Positions 29,027 to 38,784 of a stretch of 64,000 nt of DNA are shown here, one piece after another. Every line of letters starts with the position of its first letter. Positions within the stretch are counted from its first letter, which is position 1. The notes beneath the pieces are model-generated. The model saw only the letters and a program-made list of their open reading frames with translations. It did not search any database and was not told the origin of the DNA. This DNA comes from RI-153 sp041391225 (GTDB lineage: Bacteria; Chloroflexota; Anaerolineae; Caldilineales; Caldilineaceae), in the NCBI GenBank assembly GCA_041391225.1, contig JAWKOL010000011.1, positions 62,001 to 126,000 on the forward strand. Direction: 5' to 3'. The translations under genes were made by a program, and so were the position numbers.

Positions 29027-29163
29027 AAAGACGATTGTCGCCTGCCACCTGCATACCTGCGACCGGCCCTGCCGCGGCGCGGGAACCGATCTCTCGCGAC
29101 ACGTCATAGCGCAAGCACCGAGTTCGCCTTTTCTCACGACGCCCGCCCCGGGCAAGAGGACGC

Positions 29164-30531
29164 ATGACACCCCGCCAGAATCACCGCCCAGCCGATCCAG
29201 CCAGGTCCGCACCGCCCCGCGCAGGAGACTGCGCGCTGCGCCCAAGCAGCGAACGGTGCTGCCCCAGTATGAATTGCAGCCGGCCCGTGCGCCGACGCCC
29301 AAGCGTCTCGCGGATCGGGTGGATTCTGGGGCGGTCTTCTGTGGGTGATGCTGGGCATGATCGGCGGGGTGCTCCTGCTGGCGGGGTATCTCTATTTCAG
29401 CGATTTCCTGGCGCCCGGCGTGCGAGTGCTGGGGACCGACATCGGCGCTGTCTCCACGCAGAGGGCAGCAGATCGTCTGGCCGAAGCCTGGCAACAGCGC
29501 ACCGTTCGCCTGGAAGCGCCCACAGGACAGATTGACGTGGCGCCCGTTACGCTGGGCATCGCCTTCGACGCCGCCGCCACAGTGAAGACGATCCGCGCAG
29601 AATCGCGTGGACCGGCATCCAGCGGCTGATCCGCAGCGGCAACATCACCATGTCGCCCATGTTGCGGCTGGATCGGGAAAGCGCCGCCGCTGCACTGCGC
29701 AACCTAACGCCCGAACTGGAAACCGCGGCAGTGGACGCCAGCATCGAGATCATCGACGGAAGCGCCGTGATCACCGAGCCGCACCGGCTGCGCCGTGGAC
29801 ATCGTGGCGACGGTCGATCTGCTCTCGTCGCGCCTCTACGATGTGGTAGCGGGTGGACGTCTGCCGCTGCTCTTTGTCGATGTGCCACCCCGCACCACCA
29901 ACGCCGATCTGGCAGGCGTGGCGCGGACGTCAACGGCCTGCTCTCCTCCGCCATCAACATCGATCTCTACGATCCGATCTTGGATCAGCAACAGTGGTGG
30001 ACGGTGTCACCGGCGGTGTGGGGTGCGTGGCTGGTGGTGGATCTACAGCCGACGGATGGATCGTCCTATGCGTGGGCGGTTGCGCCGGGCGCAGTGCGCG
30101 CCTACCTGTCCGCGCAGAGTGCGGCGTTGGGCGCGGGGCGAAGTGTACGCCTCGACGCCGCGGTGGAATCTGTGCGCGGCGCCGTGGAAAATCGCAGCTA
30201 CGCTACGTCGCTGCGTCTTTACCACAGCGAGCGAGCACACACCGTGCAGCCGGCGAGACGCTTTCAGAGCATCGCCTTCCGCTACGGCATGCCCTACCCG
30301 TGGCTGGAACAGGCCAACCCCGGCGCGGTGGACAACCTGTGGGCAGGGCAAACGCTGGTGATCCCATCGCCGGATGAACTGGCGCCGCTGCCGGTGGTGC
30401 GCAACAAACGCGTGGTGGTAAGCATCGGCGAGCAGCGCATGTGGGCCTACGAAAACGGCGATCTCAAGTGGGAGTGGCCGGTGAGCACAGGGATCGACAG
30501 CAGCCCAACCTCCCCCGGCGTCTTCCAGATT
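29164..30531 (+). pseudogene. LysM and YkuD (L,D-transpeptidase) protein, truncated and frameshifted
   Basis: Pieces in several frames form a membrane-anchored cell-wall protein: an N-terminal tail, one transmembrane helix (MIGGVLLLAGYLYF), a peptidoglycan-binding-like region (APGVRVLGTDIGAVSTQRAA and LLSSAINIDLYDPILDQQQW), a LysM-like unit (FRYGMPYPWLEQANPG then VDNLWAGQTLVIP) and the first strands of a YkuD domain (VVVSIGEQRMWAYENGDLKW, STGIDSSPTSPGVFQI). The sequence then switches to an unrelated dehydrogenase, so the catalytic Cys-containing part of YkuD is missing. It would normally cross-link peptidoglycan. The start is uncertain. Breaks lie near 29340, 29600, 29790 and 29930. Confidence 0.72.
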
Positions 30532-30836
30532 TGATCGCAACGGAAGTGACAAAGGCCGGCGGTCAGTTGATCCTGGCTGCGACACATGAAGGCGGTTTGC
30601 GCCAGGTGAATCTGGCGCTGTGGAGTGAGCGTAGCCTGGATATCGTCAACGCGCACCAGAACGATCCCGAACTCCTGCGCGAAGGACTACGCCTGGCCGT
30701 AGACGAGGCCGGTCGCGGGCAGCTCAACCCTGGTCCTGTATGCAGCCACATCTACGATCTGGCCGAAGTGGGCGAAGCACTCGACACCACGAAGCAACGG
30801 CCGGATGGGTTCTTGAAGGCGATGATCATCATGTAG
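30528..30836 (+). pseudogene. C-terminal fragment of a zinc-type (MDR) dehydrogenase
   Basis: About 100 residues, TKAGGQLILAATHEGG to DTTKQRPDGFLKAMIIM, have the look of the C-terminal part of a medium-chain dehydrogenase (glycine-rich strand, then NAHQNDPELLREGLRLAVDE and the ALDTTKQRPDG end). No N-terminal half, zinc ligands or Rossmann start exist upstream; the preceding bases belong to the YkuD domain. The junction near 30525-30535 therefore marks a deletion in the genome or an assembly join. Confidence 0.7.
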
Positions 30837-30848
30837 CCTGGCAGAAAG

Positions 30849-30915
30849 AGATTGAGGGATTGGGCGATTGATGTTGCTTCCCCCAATCCCTCAATCTCCT
30901 AATCGCCCAATCTCA
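30849..30915. terminator. ATTGAGGGATTGGGCGATTG palindrome
   Basis: GATTGAGGGATTGGGCGATT on the left is mirrored by AATCCCTCAATC and AATCGCCCAATC on the right. It ends the dehydrogenase fragment and overlaps the last codons of the convergent epimerase gene. Confidence 0.7.
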
Positions 30916-31869
30916 TTCCGCATACACATCATCCACCGCTTCATACCCCAAATACGTCCTCGCCTCCGCCAAACTCCACTTCATGCCCCTGTTGGCCGAC
31001 ATGCCGTTGACCAGCACGAAGGGGCTGGGCCAGTTCTCTGCCTCGACGCCGATGGCCTTCTCGAAGATTTGCACGAAATCCCGGTTGGAAAGCCACATGC
31101 CGCGGAACCAGCGATCCGAACGGTCGAAATCGGTGGGGTCGAGATCAGGCGGCAGCGTCCCCAGTTCGAGGGTGGGCGATCCCGAAGCCGAGAGCGTTTC
31201 GGGGCGGTTTTCGCCGGGCTGGCACCAGCCGATGCGAATAGCGACGAAGGTGGTCTGCCCCTCGCCGCGTTCGGCCAGGGACCGGCACAGGCGCTCACCG
31301 GCGAACTTGGCCGTGGCGTAGGGTGTGGAATCCATCCACTGCACGCCGGTATGCCACACGGTACCCACGCCCGGCTCGCTGTCGGCGCGCAGTTCGCCAG
31401 GACCGGTGAGAGCGGCCAGCGGCGCGTCCTTGTAGCGCCCCATCACATGGTTGGACGTGGCGAAGACAAACCGATCCACGCTGCTGCTGTCGGCGGCGGC
31501 CTGGGCGATGTGCAGCGTCATATCCAATGACGCGCCTACCTCGTCCCAGGTGGCTTCGGGGTATGGGTTTCGGGCCGCAAAGTGGACCACCGCCTCCACG
31601 TCTTGTAGTGCATCGCGCCAGCGGCGATCCTGCCAATCGGTGAGATCGCAGGTCACAAAATCGATGGTGGGCGGAGTCTTTTGAGCAGCAGTTGCGCGCA
31701 ACAGCGATTCGATCTGCGCCTGGCGTTCGGGCGACGGTTCCACGATGTCGAGCCCCACGATGCGGGGGACGTCGGTGTACTGGATCAGGTGATCGATCAA
31801 CTTGGTCGCCAGGTTGCCGACAGCGCCGGTGATGGCAACGGCACGCGGACGATATTTAGCGGACATCAT
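30913..31869 (-). CDS. NAD-dependent epimerase/dehydratase (extended SDR)
   Basis: The 318-residue protein begins with a nucleotide-binding loop ITGAVGNLATKL, keeps DLTDW and the VVHFAARNPYPEA block after strand 4, and has the catalytic PYATAK (YxxxK) with DRFVFATSNHVMG before it. This pattern fits the sugar-nucleotide or uronate dehydrogenase side of the family, but the substrate cannot be read. The first residues MMSAKYRPRA suggest the start could be the second Met. It is transcribed alone. Confidence 0.85.
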   Translation of the reverse strand: MMSAKYRPRAVAITGAVGNLATKLIDHLIQYTDVPRIVGLDIVEPSPERQAQIESLLRATAAQKTPPTIDFVTCDLTDWQDRRWRDALQDVEAVVHFAARNPYPEATWDEVGASLDMTLHIAQAAADSSSVDRFVFATSNHVMGRYKDAPLAALTGPGELRADSEPGVGTVWHTGVQWMDSTPYATAKFAGERLCRSLAERGEGQTTFVAIRIGWCQPGENRPETLSASGSPTLELGTLPPDLDPTDFDRSDRWFRGMWLSNRDFVQIFEKAIGVEAENWPSPFVLVNGMSANRGMKWSLAEARTYLGYEAVDDVYAE

Positions 31870-31887
31870 TGACTTCTTTCTGGAGGA

Positions 31888-32052
31888 GAAACCAGAGACA
31901 AGAACAAGAGAGGGACACGGATTTCAAGATTACCAGGACAGAGAATTGAAAAGACCTGCTGTCTTGATCTGCGAGTCCTGAAAATCCGTGAAATCCGTGT
32001 CCCTCTCTTCTCCTCTTCGTGGTTCTTCGTGTGCCTTCGTGGATCATCGTTT
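31888..32052. repeat. CACGAAG / CTTCGTG palindromic element, copy 2
   Basis: The 18-bp perfect inverted pair AGAGAGGGACACGGATTT / AAATCCGTGTCCCTCTCT is followed by CTCCTCTTCGTGGTTCTTCG and CCTTCGTGGATCATC, the same right end as at 23743 and 47703. The element fills most of the gap upstream of the epimerase gene. Confidence 0.85.
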
Positions 32053-32083
32053 CTGCGGAATCGCGTAGGAATTTCATGCAAAG

Positions 32084-32118
32084 AAAAAGCCGGTGTCCAG
32101 TGGACACCGGCTTTTTGC
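32084..32118 (-). terminator. Terminator of the 397-residue secreted protein gene
   Basis: AAAAAGCCGGTGTCCA / TGGACACCGGCTTTTT is a perfect 16-bp stem around a single-base loop centre, with T-rich tails in both directions. Confidence 0.92.
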
Positions 32119-32138
32119 GAATTGCGCCTCAGTTGTAC

Positions 32139-33332
32139 TTACTGCCCCATGGCGCCGGTCAACATCTCGGTAGGGATGATGAAGGCGTCGGCGGGGACTT
32201 CGACGGTCACGTCTTCGTTGACACTGCTGTTGGTGGTGACGATGCTGGCCATGATGGCGGCATTGTCATCGACCTCGAGGGCAGCGCCGCCGGCCATCGC
32301 CGACAGAGCAGCCAGGTCACTCAGGTTCCAGTCGAAGGTGAAGTCGGTGGAGAGCAGGTAGCCGCTGTCCAAGCCGACGTTCTCAACCAGTTCAACCACG
32401 ATGCCTTCGAGCAGGGCTGGGCCGAACATTTTGGCCAAGGTGATGGTCTGTTCCATCTCGGCGTCGCTGGGCATGGCGCCGCTCTGCGACAGAGCCAGGC
32501 CGATCAACTGATCGAAGTAGGGGCTGTCGACGAAGGCCTGCCAGTCGATGGTGGTGACGAAGGAAGCTGCTGCTTCGCCATCGACTTCGGTGTCCTCACC
32601 GCGGGCGATGTTCAGGAAGGGGGTCACCATACCCATGTCCACACCGGCGATCTGGGTGTAGAGCGGGCCGGCGCCAGCCTGGGTGGATACCGAAGCGGCC
32701 AGGGCGGTGTTGGGATCGGCGCTGCTCTGCATCAGGGAAGCTTCGACCCACGGAATCACGTCAATGCCGATCCAACCAGTCATGCCGCCCATGCCGGCAT
32801 CACCCAGCAGGGGTTCCAGCGTGCCCAGGTCGAGGTAGGCAATGCCGCCGTCCATGACGACGCTCAAAACGACCGAAGACGGGAACTGGCCGCCGCCATT
32901 GGCAGCGATCAGGCCGACGAGTTCATCGGAGAAATCGGTGGTCATGTCGATGCTGGCAGACATGCCGGAAAGAACGGTGACGACCATGTCGGTCAGTGCG
33001 GCGGGATCCGCATAGAGGGCGGCCATTTCTTCAGCCGACATTTCCTGCATGGCCATTGCTGCGCTTACTGCATCATCGGTGTAGGAGTAGGTGGTGTCCA
33101 GCGTCCAGGCGAAAGAGGAATCGGTGATGGGGGTCTGCGGTACATTCATGGCCTGTACTTCGACGCCGATGTACTGGCTACCGGAAACTACGTCCATCAT
33201 GGCGTCAGATGAGCCATAGAGGATGTCACAGTCTTCCGCGGAGAGGTCACCACAGTCACCCTGCGCAAATGCCGGAACGGTGAAGGCGAGCATAAGAGCA
33301 AGGATCAGGATGAGGAGATTGAATCGTTTCAT
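32139..33332 (-). CDS. Secreted protein of unknown function
   Basis: The 397-residue product has a typical Sec signal peptide (MKRFNLLILILALMLAFTVP, cut after AFA). The mature protein is Met-, Ala- and Asp-rich, with alternating hydrophobic strands and predicted helices (MSAEEMAALYADPAALTDMV; DMTTDFSDELVGLIAANGGG). This resembles lipid-binding lipoproteins of the LppX/LprG fold in general character only, and there is no lipobox Cys. No neighbour suggests a role. An intrinsic terminator follows the stop. Confidence 0.7.
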   Translation of the reverse strand: MKRFNLLILILALMLAFTVPAFAQGDCGDLSAEDCDILYGSSDAMMDVVSGSQYIGVEVQAMNVPQTPITDSSFAWTLDTTYSYTDDAVSAAMAMQEMSAEEMAALYADPAALTDMVVTVLSGMSASIDMTTDFSDELVGLIAANGGGQFPSSVVLSVVMDGGIAYLDLGTLEPLLGDAGMGGMTGWIGIDVIPWVEASLMQSSADPNTALAASVSTQAGAGPLYTQIAGVDMGMVTPFLNIARGEDTEVDGEAAASFVTTIDWQAFVDSPYFDQLIGLALSQSGAMPSDAEMEQTITLAKMFGPALLEGIVVELVENVGLDSGYLLSTDFTFDWNLSDLAALSAMAGGAALEVDDNAAIMASIVTTNSSVNEDVTVEVPADAFIIPTEMLTGAMGQ

Positions 33333-33841
33333 TGTGCCTTCCTTTGTGTTGAGTTGAGGAAAACCGACAATCGATAGTATATCACACTTTGCCGCTCGTG
33401 CATCTCACCCGCAATGAGGCGCAGGGCAATCGTATAACAGAAACGGCAGAAGGTGCAAAATGGGATTTCAAGCTTTGAAAGGCGCTGCGAGGACGCCTAC
33501 GCGCACAATCAAAACCTGAAGACTACACAGGGTTTCACACTGGAACTGGTGGTCGTTTTAGGGGCAGACATATTCTAACAGCGTCTTGAGAAGATTTCAA
33601 CCCCGAAACAAGGCCGTTTTGCAAAGAGGGGATGGCTTGCAAAAATGTCGAATCTTCTCGAAACTAATGGCGGCTGAATTGAATCCAACCGTTTACATAC
33701 TGTTTACATTGCATTAAGCAGCAGGACTATATTGTATCAAAAGTTTGTCTGTACCACTATGTAGAGAAACGTGCGAAGTGGATGTTACGGATCTTACGTT
33801 TTTCATCTCCCACACCTACCCCACGAAAGGACACACCAACC
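33333..33841. other. Intergenic region between a secreted-protein gene and an SDR
   Basis: No gene is supported. It separates divergent promoters: TATACT on the minus strand near 33376 for the secreted-protein gene, and TTTACA with TATATT around 33702-33731 for the SDR. Spacings are imperfect and neither promoter is certain. Confidence 0.45.
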
Positions 33842-34569
33842 ATGACACAGCTTTCCGGCAAGATTGCCATCATCACCGGCAGGGACAGGCATCGGCAAGG
33901 GGATCGCGCGCCTTTGCCGGGGCCGGCGCCACGCTGGTCCTCAGTTGCGCGCAAACGGGCCAATCTGGAAGCCACCGCGGAGGAAGCGCCGCGAAGCCTG
34001 GGCGCCACCGTCGAAGTCATCCCGCCGACGTGACGGTGGAGAGGCGATGATGCGCTCTTTGGCGACTGCGATGGAACGCTTCGGTCGCGTGGACATCCTC
34101 GTCAACAACTCAGGCGCGTTCGACGGCGGCCCGTTGGACGAACTGTCCCTGGAGACGTGGCGCAAGGTGATCGACGTCAACTTGACGGGTCCATTCCTGT
34201 GTGCGCGGGAGGCGATGAAATCATGAAACCCAGGCGGAGGACGCATCCTCAACATCGGCAGCATCTCGGCGCAGATGCCGCGTATGGACTCGGCGCCCTA
34301 CACCAGCAGCAAACACGGCCTCGTGGGCCTGACCAAATGCATCGCCCTGGAAGGCCGCGCCCACGGCATCTCCGCGGGCTGCCTGCACCCCGGCAACGTC
34401 CTCACCGAGCGGCGCAGCGACAGCGCTGCAGGAATCGGATCAAAAGGCCGATGATGACGGTGAACGAAATGGCGTCCATTGCCTGGCGATGGCCGCGCTG
34501 CCGCCGCACGCCACGGTGTTGGAGTCGATTGTGTTGCCGGTGGAGCAGTTGTATGTGGGGCGGGGGTAG
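33842..34569 (+). CDS. Short-chain dehydrogenase, heavily frameshifted
   Basis: In-frame pieces spell an SDR: MTQLSGKIAIITG, then GTGIGKGIARL in another frame, NNSGAFDGGPLDELSLETWR (the NNAG position), VIDVNLTGPFLCAREAM, and the catalytic IGSISAQ and PYTSSK (YxxxK) followed by HLHPGNV-like CLHPGNVLTER. The end is LESIVLPVEQLYVGRG at 34569. Four or more single-base breaks occur in 730 bp, so this is either badly assembled or a real pseudogene. The start has CGAAAGGACA ten bases upstream. Confidence 0.75.
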
Positions 34570-34612
34570 GGATTGGGGACTGGGGATCGGGGACTGGGGA
34601 CTGGGATCGTGT
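34566..34612. repeat. GGGGACTGGGGATC repeat fragment
   Basis: ATTGGGGACTGGGGATCGGG then GACTGGGGACTGGGATC reuses the words of the element at 4499-4600. No mirror arm is present here. Confidence 0.65.
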
Positions 34613-35023
34613 TGAGAATGTGAGCGCGGGATTGAAACGATCTTGGTGTGATTGGGGACCGTGGCATCATAGCTGCGGTTATCAACCGCAGAGCGTTGAA
34701 TTCGGATCATTCTCGCGCGAAATCAGATAGGGGCGTCGTATGCGGAGTAGGCACGCCTCGTGCCGGCTGAGGCACGTGGGCGTGCTCTCTCCTCAATTGT
34801 CCGCGATCTACTTAATTTCTCTACAAAAACAGGAAGCACCGCCGTTGCGACGCTCGTCCGCGAGTTGCGTGGCCCACAACTTCCAGGAAGGTTCCGAGCC
34901 TTCCTGGAAGTTTGCTCCTGCCGTAACCATGGCGTCCTTTCAAAATTGGGTGGGGCGCTGCGCCCCCCCGCTAGGGCAGAGGCAGAGCAGAACCAGGGCC
35001 GAAACAAGCCAGCTTCCAGAGTA
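34613..35023. other. Island-border region with small palindromes
   Basis: No gene is supported. It contains CTGCGGTTATCAACCGCAG near 34673, a GGCACGCC / GGGCGTGC pair near 34750, the CTTCCAGGAAGG palindrome at 34878-34912, and the sequence downstream of VR2 that resembles that after VR1 (GCTCTGCCTCTGCCCTAGC and GGGGGCGCAGC). Confidence 0.5.
34878..34912. repeat. AACTTCCAGGAAGG palindrome
   Basis: AACTTCCAGGAAGG (34878-34891) is matched by CCTTCCTGGAAGTT (34899-34912) with a 7-base loop. A similar palindrome occurs at 21653. Confidence 0.8.
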
Positions 35024-37715
35024 TCAAATGCCGGGGACAAAACCCGAAACCCGAAGCTGAGGTAGCGGCTGACAGGGCCGTCGCTGCGGGAGGCGCACCG
35101 CACGTCCTGACAGTTTAGTGGCCGAACGAGCCGCCACGCAACACACGACGTGCGGCCGAATCGGATCTTCTCGCCCATCCGCTCCATTGTATGGATGATA
35201 TCTTTCGCGCTGACGCTTGTCCATTCCCAGACATTGCCCGCCATATCCAGACAACCGTACGCTTGCCCCGCGGCCGAAGATGCCGACAGGGCTAGTCGCA
35301 TCTACGCCGGTTTCAGCACAGTTCAACCTGTCAGGCTCAAATGAATCACCCACATGGGTAGATGTACGCGTCCGCTACGGGCTGCCTTTCCCGCTCAACC
35401 TCGCTGGAGGCAATCGAACGAAATTCACCGCGCTCAGCGCCTCAGCCATCGACAATAGGCAACTGCATCGTCCCATGATACGTGAACAGCGGATGATTTC
35501 CAAGGCTGGTGGTGAACCCGCACCATTCAATCACAGGAGCTTCGTAGGCCATCGCTGCCACGAAGCGTGCATACCCATTGGTCACAGGATATTTCCCGAT
35601 GCGGTAGTCAGCCACGTGAACTTCATGCTGTGGTAATTCAGATTTCACAAAGTCTTCGGAAACGAAAACTTGAGAGCAGCGATTGCACGACTCATCTGTT
35701 GATCCCATACGAAATGGACCGCCACGCACCGGCACCATCTCTTCAAGATCGCGGATCACCGATTATGCTCAATACTGTTCCGGCATTGGCCCGTTCTCTT
35801 GGGGACAGGTGATCATTGGATGATCAGTTCGGTTAAGCACTTTGCCGCGTTCGATTAGTTCTACCCCCAAACTCTTACGCCTGACACGCACTAGGCCAAT
35901 TTCAAGGAGACATTCACCAGCGAGCCAGACATTGCGCCATGCATCCTGTGTGTCTGCCTGCTTATTCTTCGGACAGAGTTCATTGATCAGCATGAGTGGG
36001 CCATCGATTTGCCCCACCAACATGTGCCAGTCGTCCTGTTGCAAGCAGGATCACTTCACGCCAGTAGGCGCCTCCTTGAGCGAGTTCAAGCGCCTTCTCG
36101 GAAGAAAGGCAAATTGCTCAGGTAGCTTCCGGCCAGATACTCTTGAAACGTACGATGTGGGAAACTGTAGACTTGTGGTTGTCTGTTTCTACCCGGCCCG
36201 TACTTTCATAATGCGTACAATACTGTCGGCCCAGTAGGCTGCGCTCTGGATGCAAGGTGCGCAGAGTTTCAACAGCTGTCCTTCAGAAATATCGGCCGTG
36301 GTCTCGCTGCCGTCGCCATCTTTGGTCTGATCTTGGTCGTGCACCTGAAAAGCCAACTCCCAGAGCGCTTGCTTCATATCCATATCGCTAAGATCCGCAA
36401 CCCACAGGAGTCTGCGCCAGTCGGTCGCGACCGTCAGGTTGATCGGATGATGGCTTCCCAGCGCCACAGCAGCAAGTCCACCACATCGTCGTAGAGCAAC
36501 GCTCGCTTGTCCGGTAACTCTCCCTTATGCGTGTGGACAAAGCGCCATCACTGTCAGAAGCAATGGATTGCCGGCAAGTTGCCATAGATCTGCCCTGCGC
36601 ACAGCCTGCATCAGCTTGCTCTGGCCGGTAGGATCCGTCACTACGCCCATACGCCAACTGTGTATACCAAGTGTTGATAAACTGGTCGATCTTCTCGCCA
36701 TCCAGAGCAGCAAGCTCAATAGTCGGCCATTGCCGCTCAATAGCTGCCAACGTGCATCCTGATATCAGCACCCGACACGTAACAAGGATCGGGATCTTTT
36801 CGTAAGCGTTGGGCAGATCCGAAATCATCTCCTTGATTCGCGCCAGGTTTCGTCAATCAATGGCACCTCATCGAGGCCATCAAAGCAGTAATAGGGCGGT
36901 GCCATCGCAGGTGCGTACAGACAGAGTTCATAATCTTCCACCCCCGACTGACTTAACGATATTCGAGATAAGCGAGCGGAGTCCAGCTTTGCGTTGGTGT
37001 GGCTGTGTCTCTTGGAACCAGGCCGCGACATCGCGCAGCGTAATCGGAACAGGGAAGCCCAGATGCTGGCAGAATTCGGGCCAATCGGGGAAGGAAAACG
37101 CAATCCTTCTCTTGGGTTCAAGCACTTCCATCGCCAGGCAGAGTGCCAGGTGGTTGAGAAAAAGTCGACTTGCCACTGCCAGGGCCACCGAGCATGATCA
37201 GACGCTTTTGCTGAATCAGGGCGTTCAAGGCAGAAAGAGGACGTTCATCGCCCCGAATCATGGGGCCATCAACAGCGTGCAGCCTTGCAGTTTTCCAACC
37301 CATCTCGTTCTCGGCTGGTTGTATCAGGGGCAATGTCGCATCTGCCATTTCCAATCCTTCTGCTGTCGTTTCAGCGCTGGCAGTCTTGAAATCGACGCCA
37401 CGCAAGGGGCAGGTACCGCCACGCGCTCCATGACCATACGCATCAGGTAGCGTCGCTGCAAATCGATTGTAAAAATGCGCTTGTCGACGCTTCGCCGATA
37501 CGATTGTCTTCCGGCTGTCTGGCATCAAAATCGCTACGATCACAGCAATCAGACCGGCAAAGATAAATGAGCAGCCAAAGCCACGGCCTGTACTGCTCAC
37601 AAACTCGTCCATGCCCGATGCAGCGAAGTTACCAGAAATACTGCCCACGAACGTGATAATGGCAAATATGGCGGGAATAGCCCAGCGGTAGCGGCGTGGA
37701 GTTAGGTGTTTGCAT
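35024..37715 (-). CDS. Membrane-anchored NACHT NTPase with C-terminal FGE/C-lectin domain, DGR-type target (frameshifted)
   Basis: Pieces on one strand assemble a STAND-type receptor. At the N-terminus (ATG 37715, GGAACGAAG upstream) two hydrophobic helices (AIPAIFAIITFVGSISG and FIFAGLIAVIVAIL) would anchor it. The NACHT part has P-loop LGGPGSGKST, Walker B YYCFDGLDEVP, sensor ILVTCRVLI and NPLLLTVMAL. A helical region (LAGECLLEIGLVRVRRKSLG) leads to an FGE-sulfatase domain beginning EEMVPVRGGPFRMGSTD and with ELPQHEVHVADYRIGKYPVT, GDSFEPDRLNC and MAGNVWEWTS. The last approximately 40 residues are variable repeat VR2. Ends at TGA 35024. Many frame breaks exist. It fits ligand-sensing NTPases of bacterial conflict systems. 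Confidence 0.78.
35033..35157 (-). other. Variable repeat VR2 of the NACHT-FGE gene
   Basis: This block shares GGCGGCTCGTTC, CAGGACGTGCGGTGCGCC and the last 20 bases GGGTTTCGGGTTTTGTCCCC with VR1, but differs in the codons between. The differing codons (GGC, CAC, TCC, AGC, GAC, TAC, CTC, TTC) mostly end in C, as expected if a template AAC codon had its adenines changed. Confidence 0.7.
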
Positions 37716-37825
37716 CTTCGTTCCCTATTTCAAAGCGTGAAGACAAGGGTGGATCTGCGCCAGCCTGCCCGTAGACCGGCTCAGGGAGGGCGCAGACCCT
37801 TTTCCATTTGCCCGGCCATGTCTTT

Positions 37826-38718
37826 CTAGTCTCTTCTATCGAGATGAGTGACGTGGGCGCGGCCAGGGCTCGATTGCACCGGCATTCCATCCATGCTGCG
37901 CAAACCAGCCAACCGTTCAATGATAGACGAGCGCCACTGCCAAAGTGCGGTTTTGTCGTCAGAGAAGAGCAGGAAATCGTCGACATAACGCAAGTAGGCG
38001 CTTACTCCCAACTGCCGTGTGACAAAGCAGATGAAGTCATTCATGTAGCGGTTATTGCGTTTGACTGGTGAGATTGCCGATGGGCAGGCCACGTGGACGA
38101 TTGGCGGCAAAGAGATCGTCGTCGGGGAAGTAGACCATGTCGTAGGCTTCGTCAAGCGCCAACTCCCGCTTGCAAGGATGTGCGCAATCAGTCGCCGGAT
38201 CGCCCCGTCTGGATGCGCCGGTTGAGCGTCTGTTGCAGAATCCGGTGATCGATGGAAGGGAAAGACGGCGCACATCGCACGACATTTTGCCGGCATTAGC
38301 GCCCCATCCATTGCTGGTATCCAGCGCACGATGTGTGCCTTTGCCAACCAGGTTGGCGTAAGAGCGATAGATGAAACTACGCTCAAAGGCGGGTTCGATC
38401 ACCTGGCAAGCGCATGATGGCGGCTTTTGATCTGGGAAAGGGGCGGCACTGATCAGGCGACAACTGGTTTAGTGGATGACAAAATTAACGTACTGGCCAG
38501 GGCGATACGTTTTCCGCCGCTAATTCATCCTGGAGTTGAACGAGATTGTCTTCCAGGCGGAAACTCGAATCGCGGCTGGACCGTGACCGCGCTTGCCTGC
38601 GCGCTGCTTTGCGGTACGCCACATAGAGATTGGTCCAATCGTGAATGTCGGCATAGTTACCGCTTACCTGGGTGATATCGCGTCTTCCCAGATTTTCGTG
38701 GGGTGCTGCGCCCCCCAC
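37826..38718 (-). CDS. DGR-type reverse transcriptase, frameshifted and C-terminally truncated
   Basis: Fragments spell a group II-like reverse transcriptase: N-terminal DWTNLYVAYRKAARR and SSFRLEDNLVQLQDELAAE, then YVNFVIH, IEPAFERSFIYRSYANLVGK then GTHRALD, the catalytic-Asp region CDVRRLSLPS, FAANRPRGLPIGNLTSQ and the catalytic YVDDFLLFSDD. IGNLTSQ is the diagnostic motif of diversity-generating-retroelement enzymes, replacing the QGxxxSP of retrons and introns. The thumb and C-terminal part normally ending in an LGF-type segment is missing: the frame ends near 37826 soon after ERLAGLRS. Breaks near 38485, 38390, 38270 and 38070 split the gene. It lies between two FGE target genes on the same strand. 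The exact start is unclear. Confidence 0.8.
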
Positions 38719-38784
38719 ACCCAGCTAGGGGAGGCAGAGAGGCAGAGCAGAATCAGAGACCAGAGCAGAACAGATGCCAGAGTA

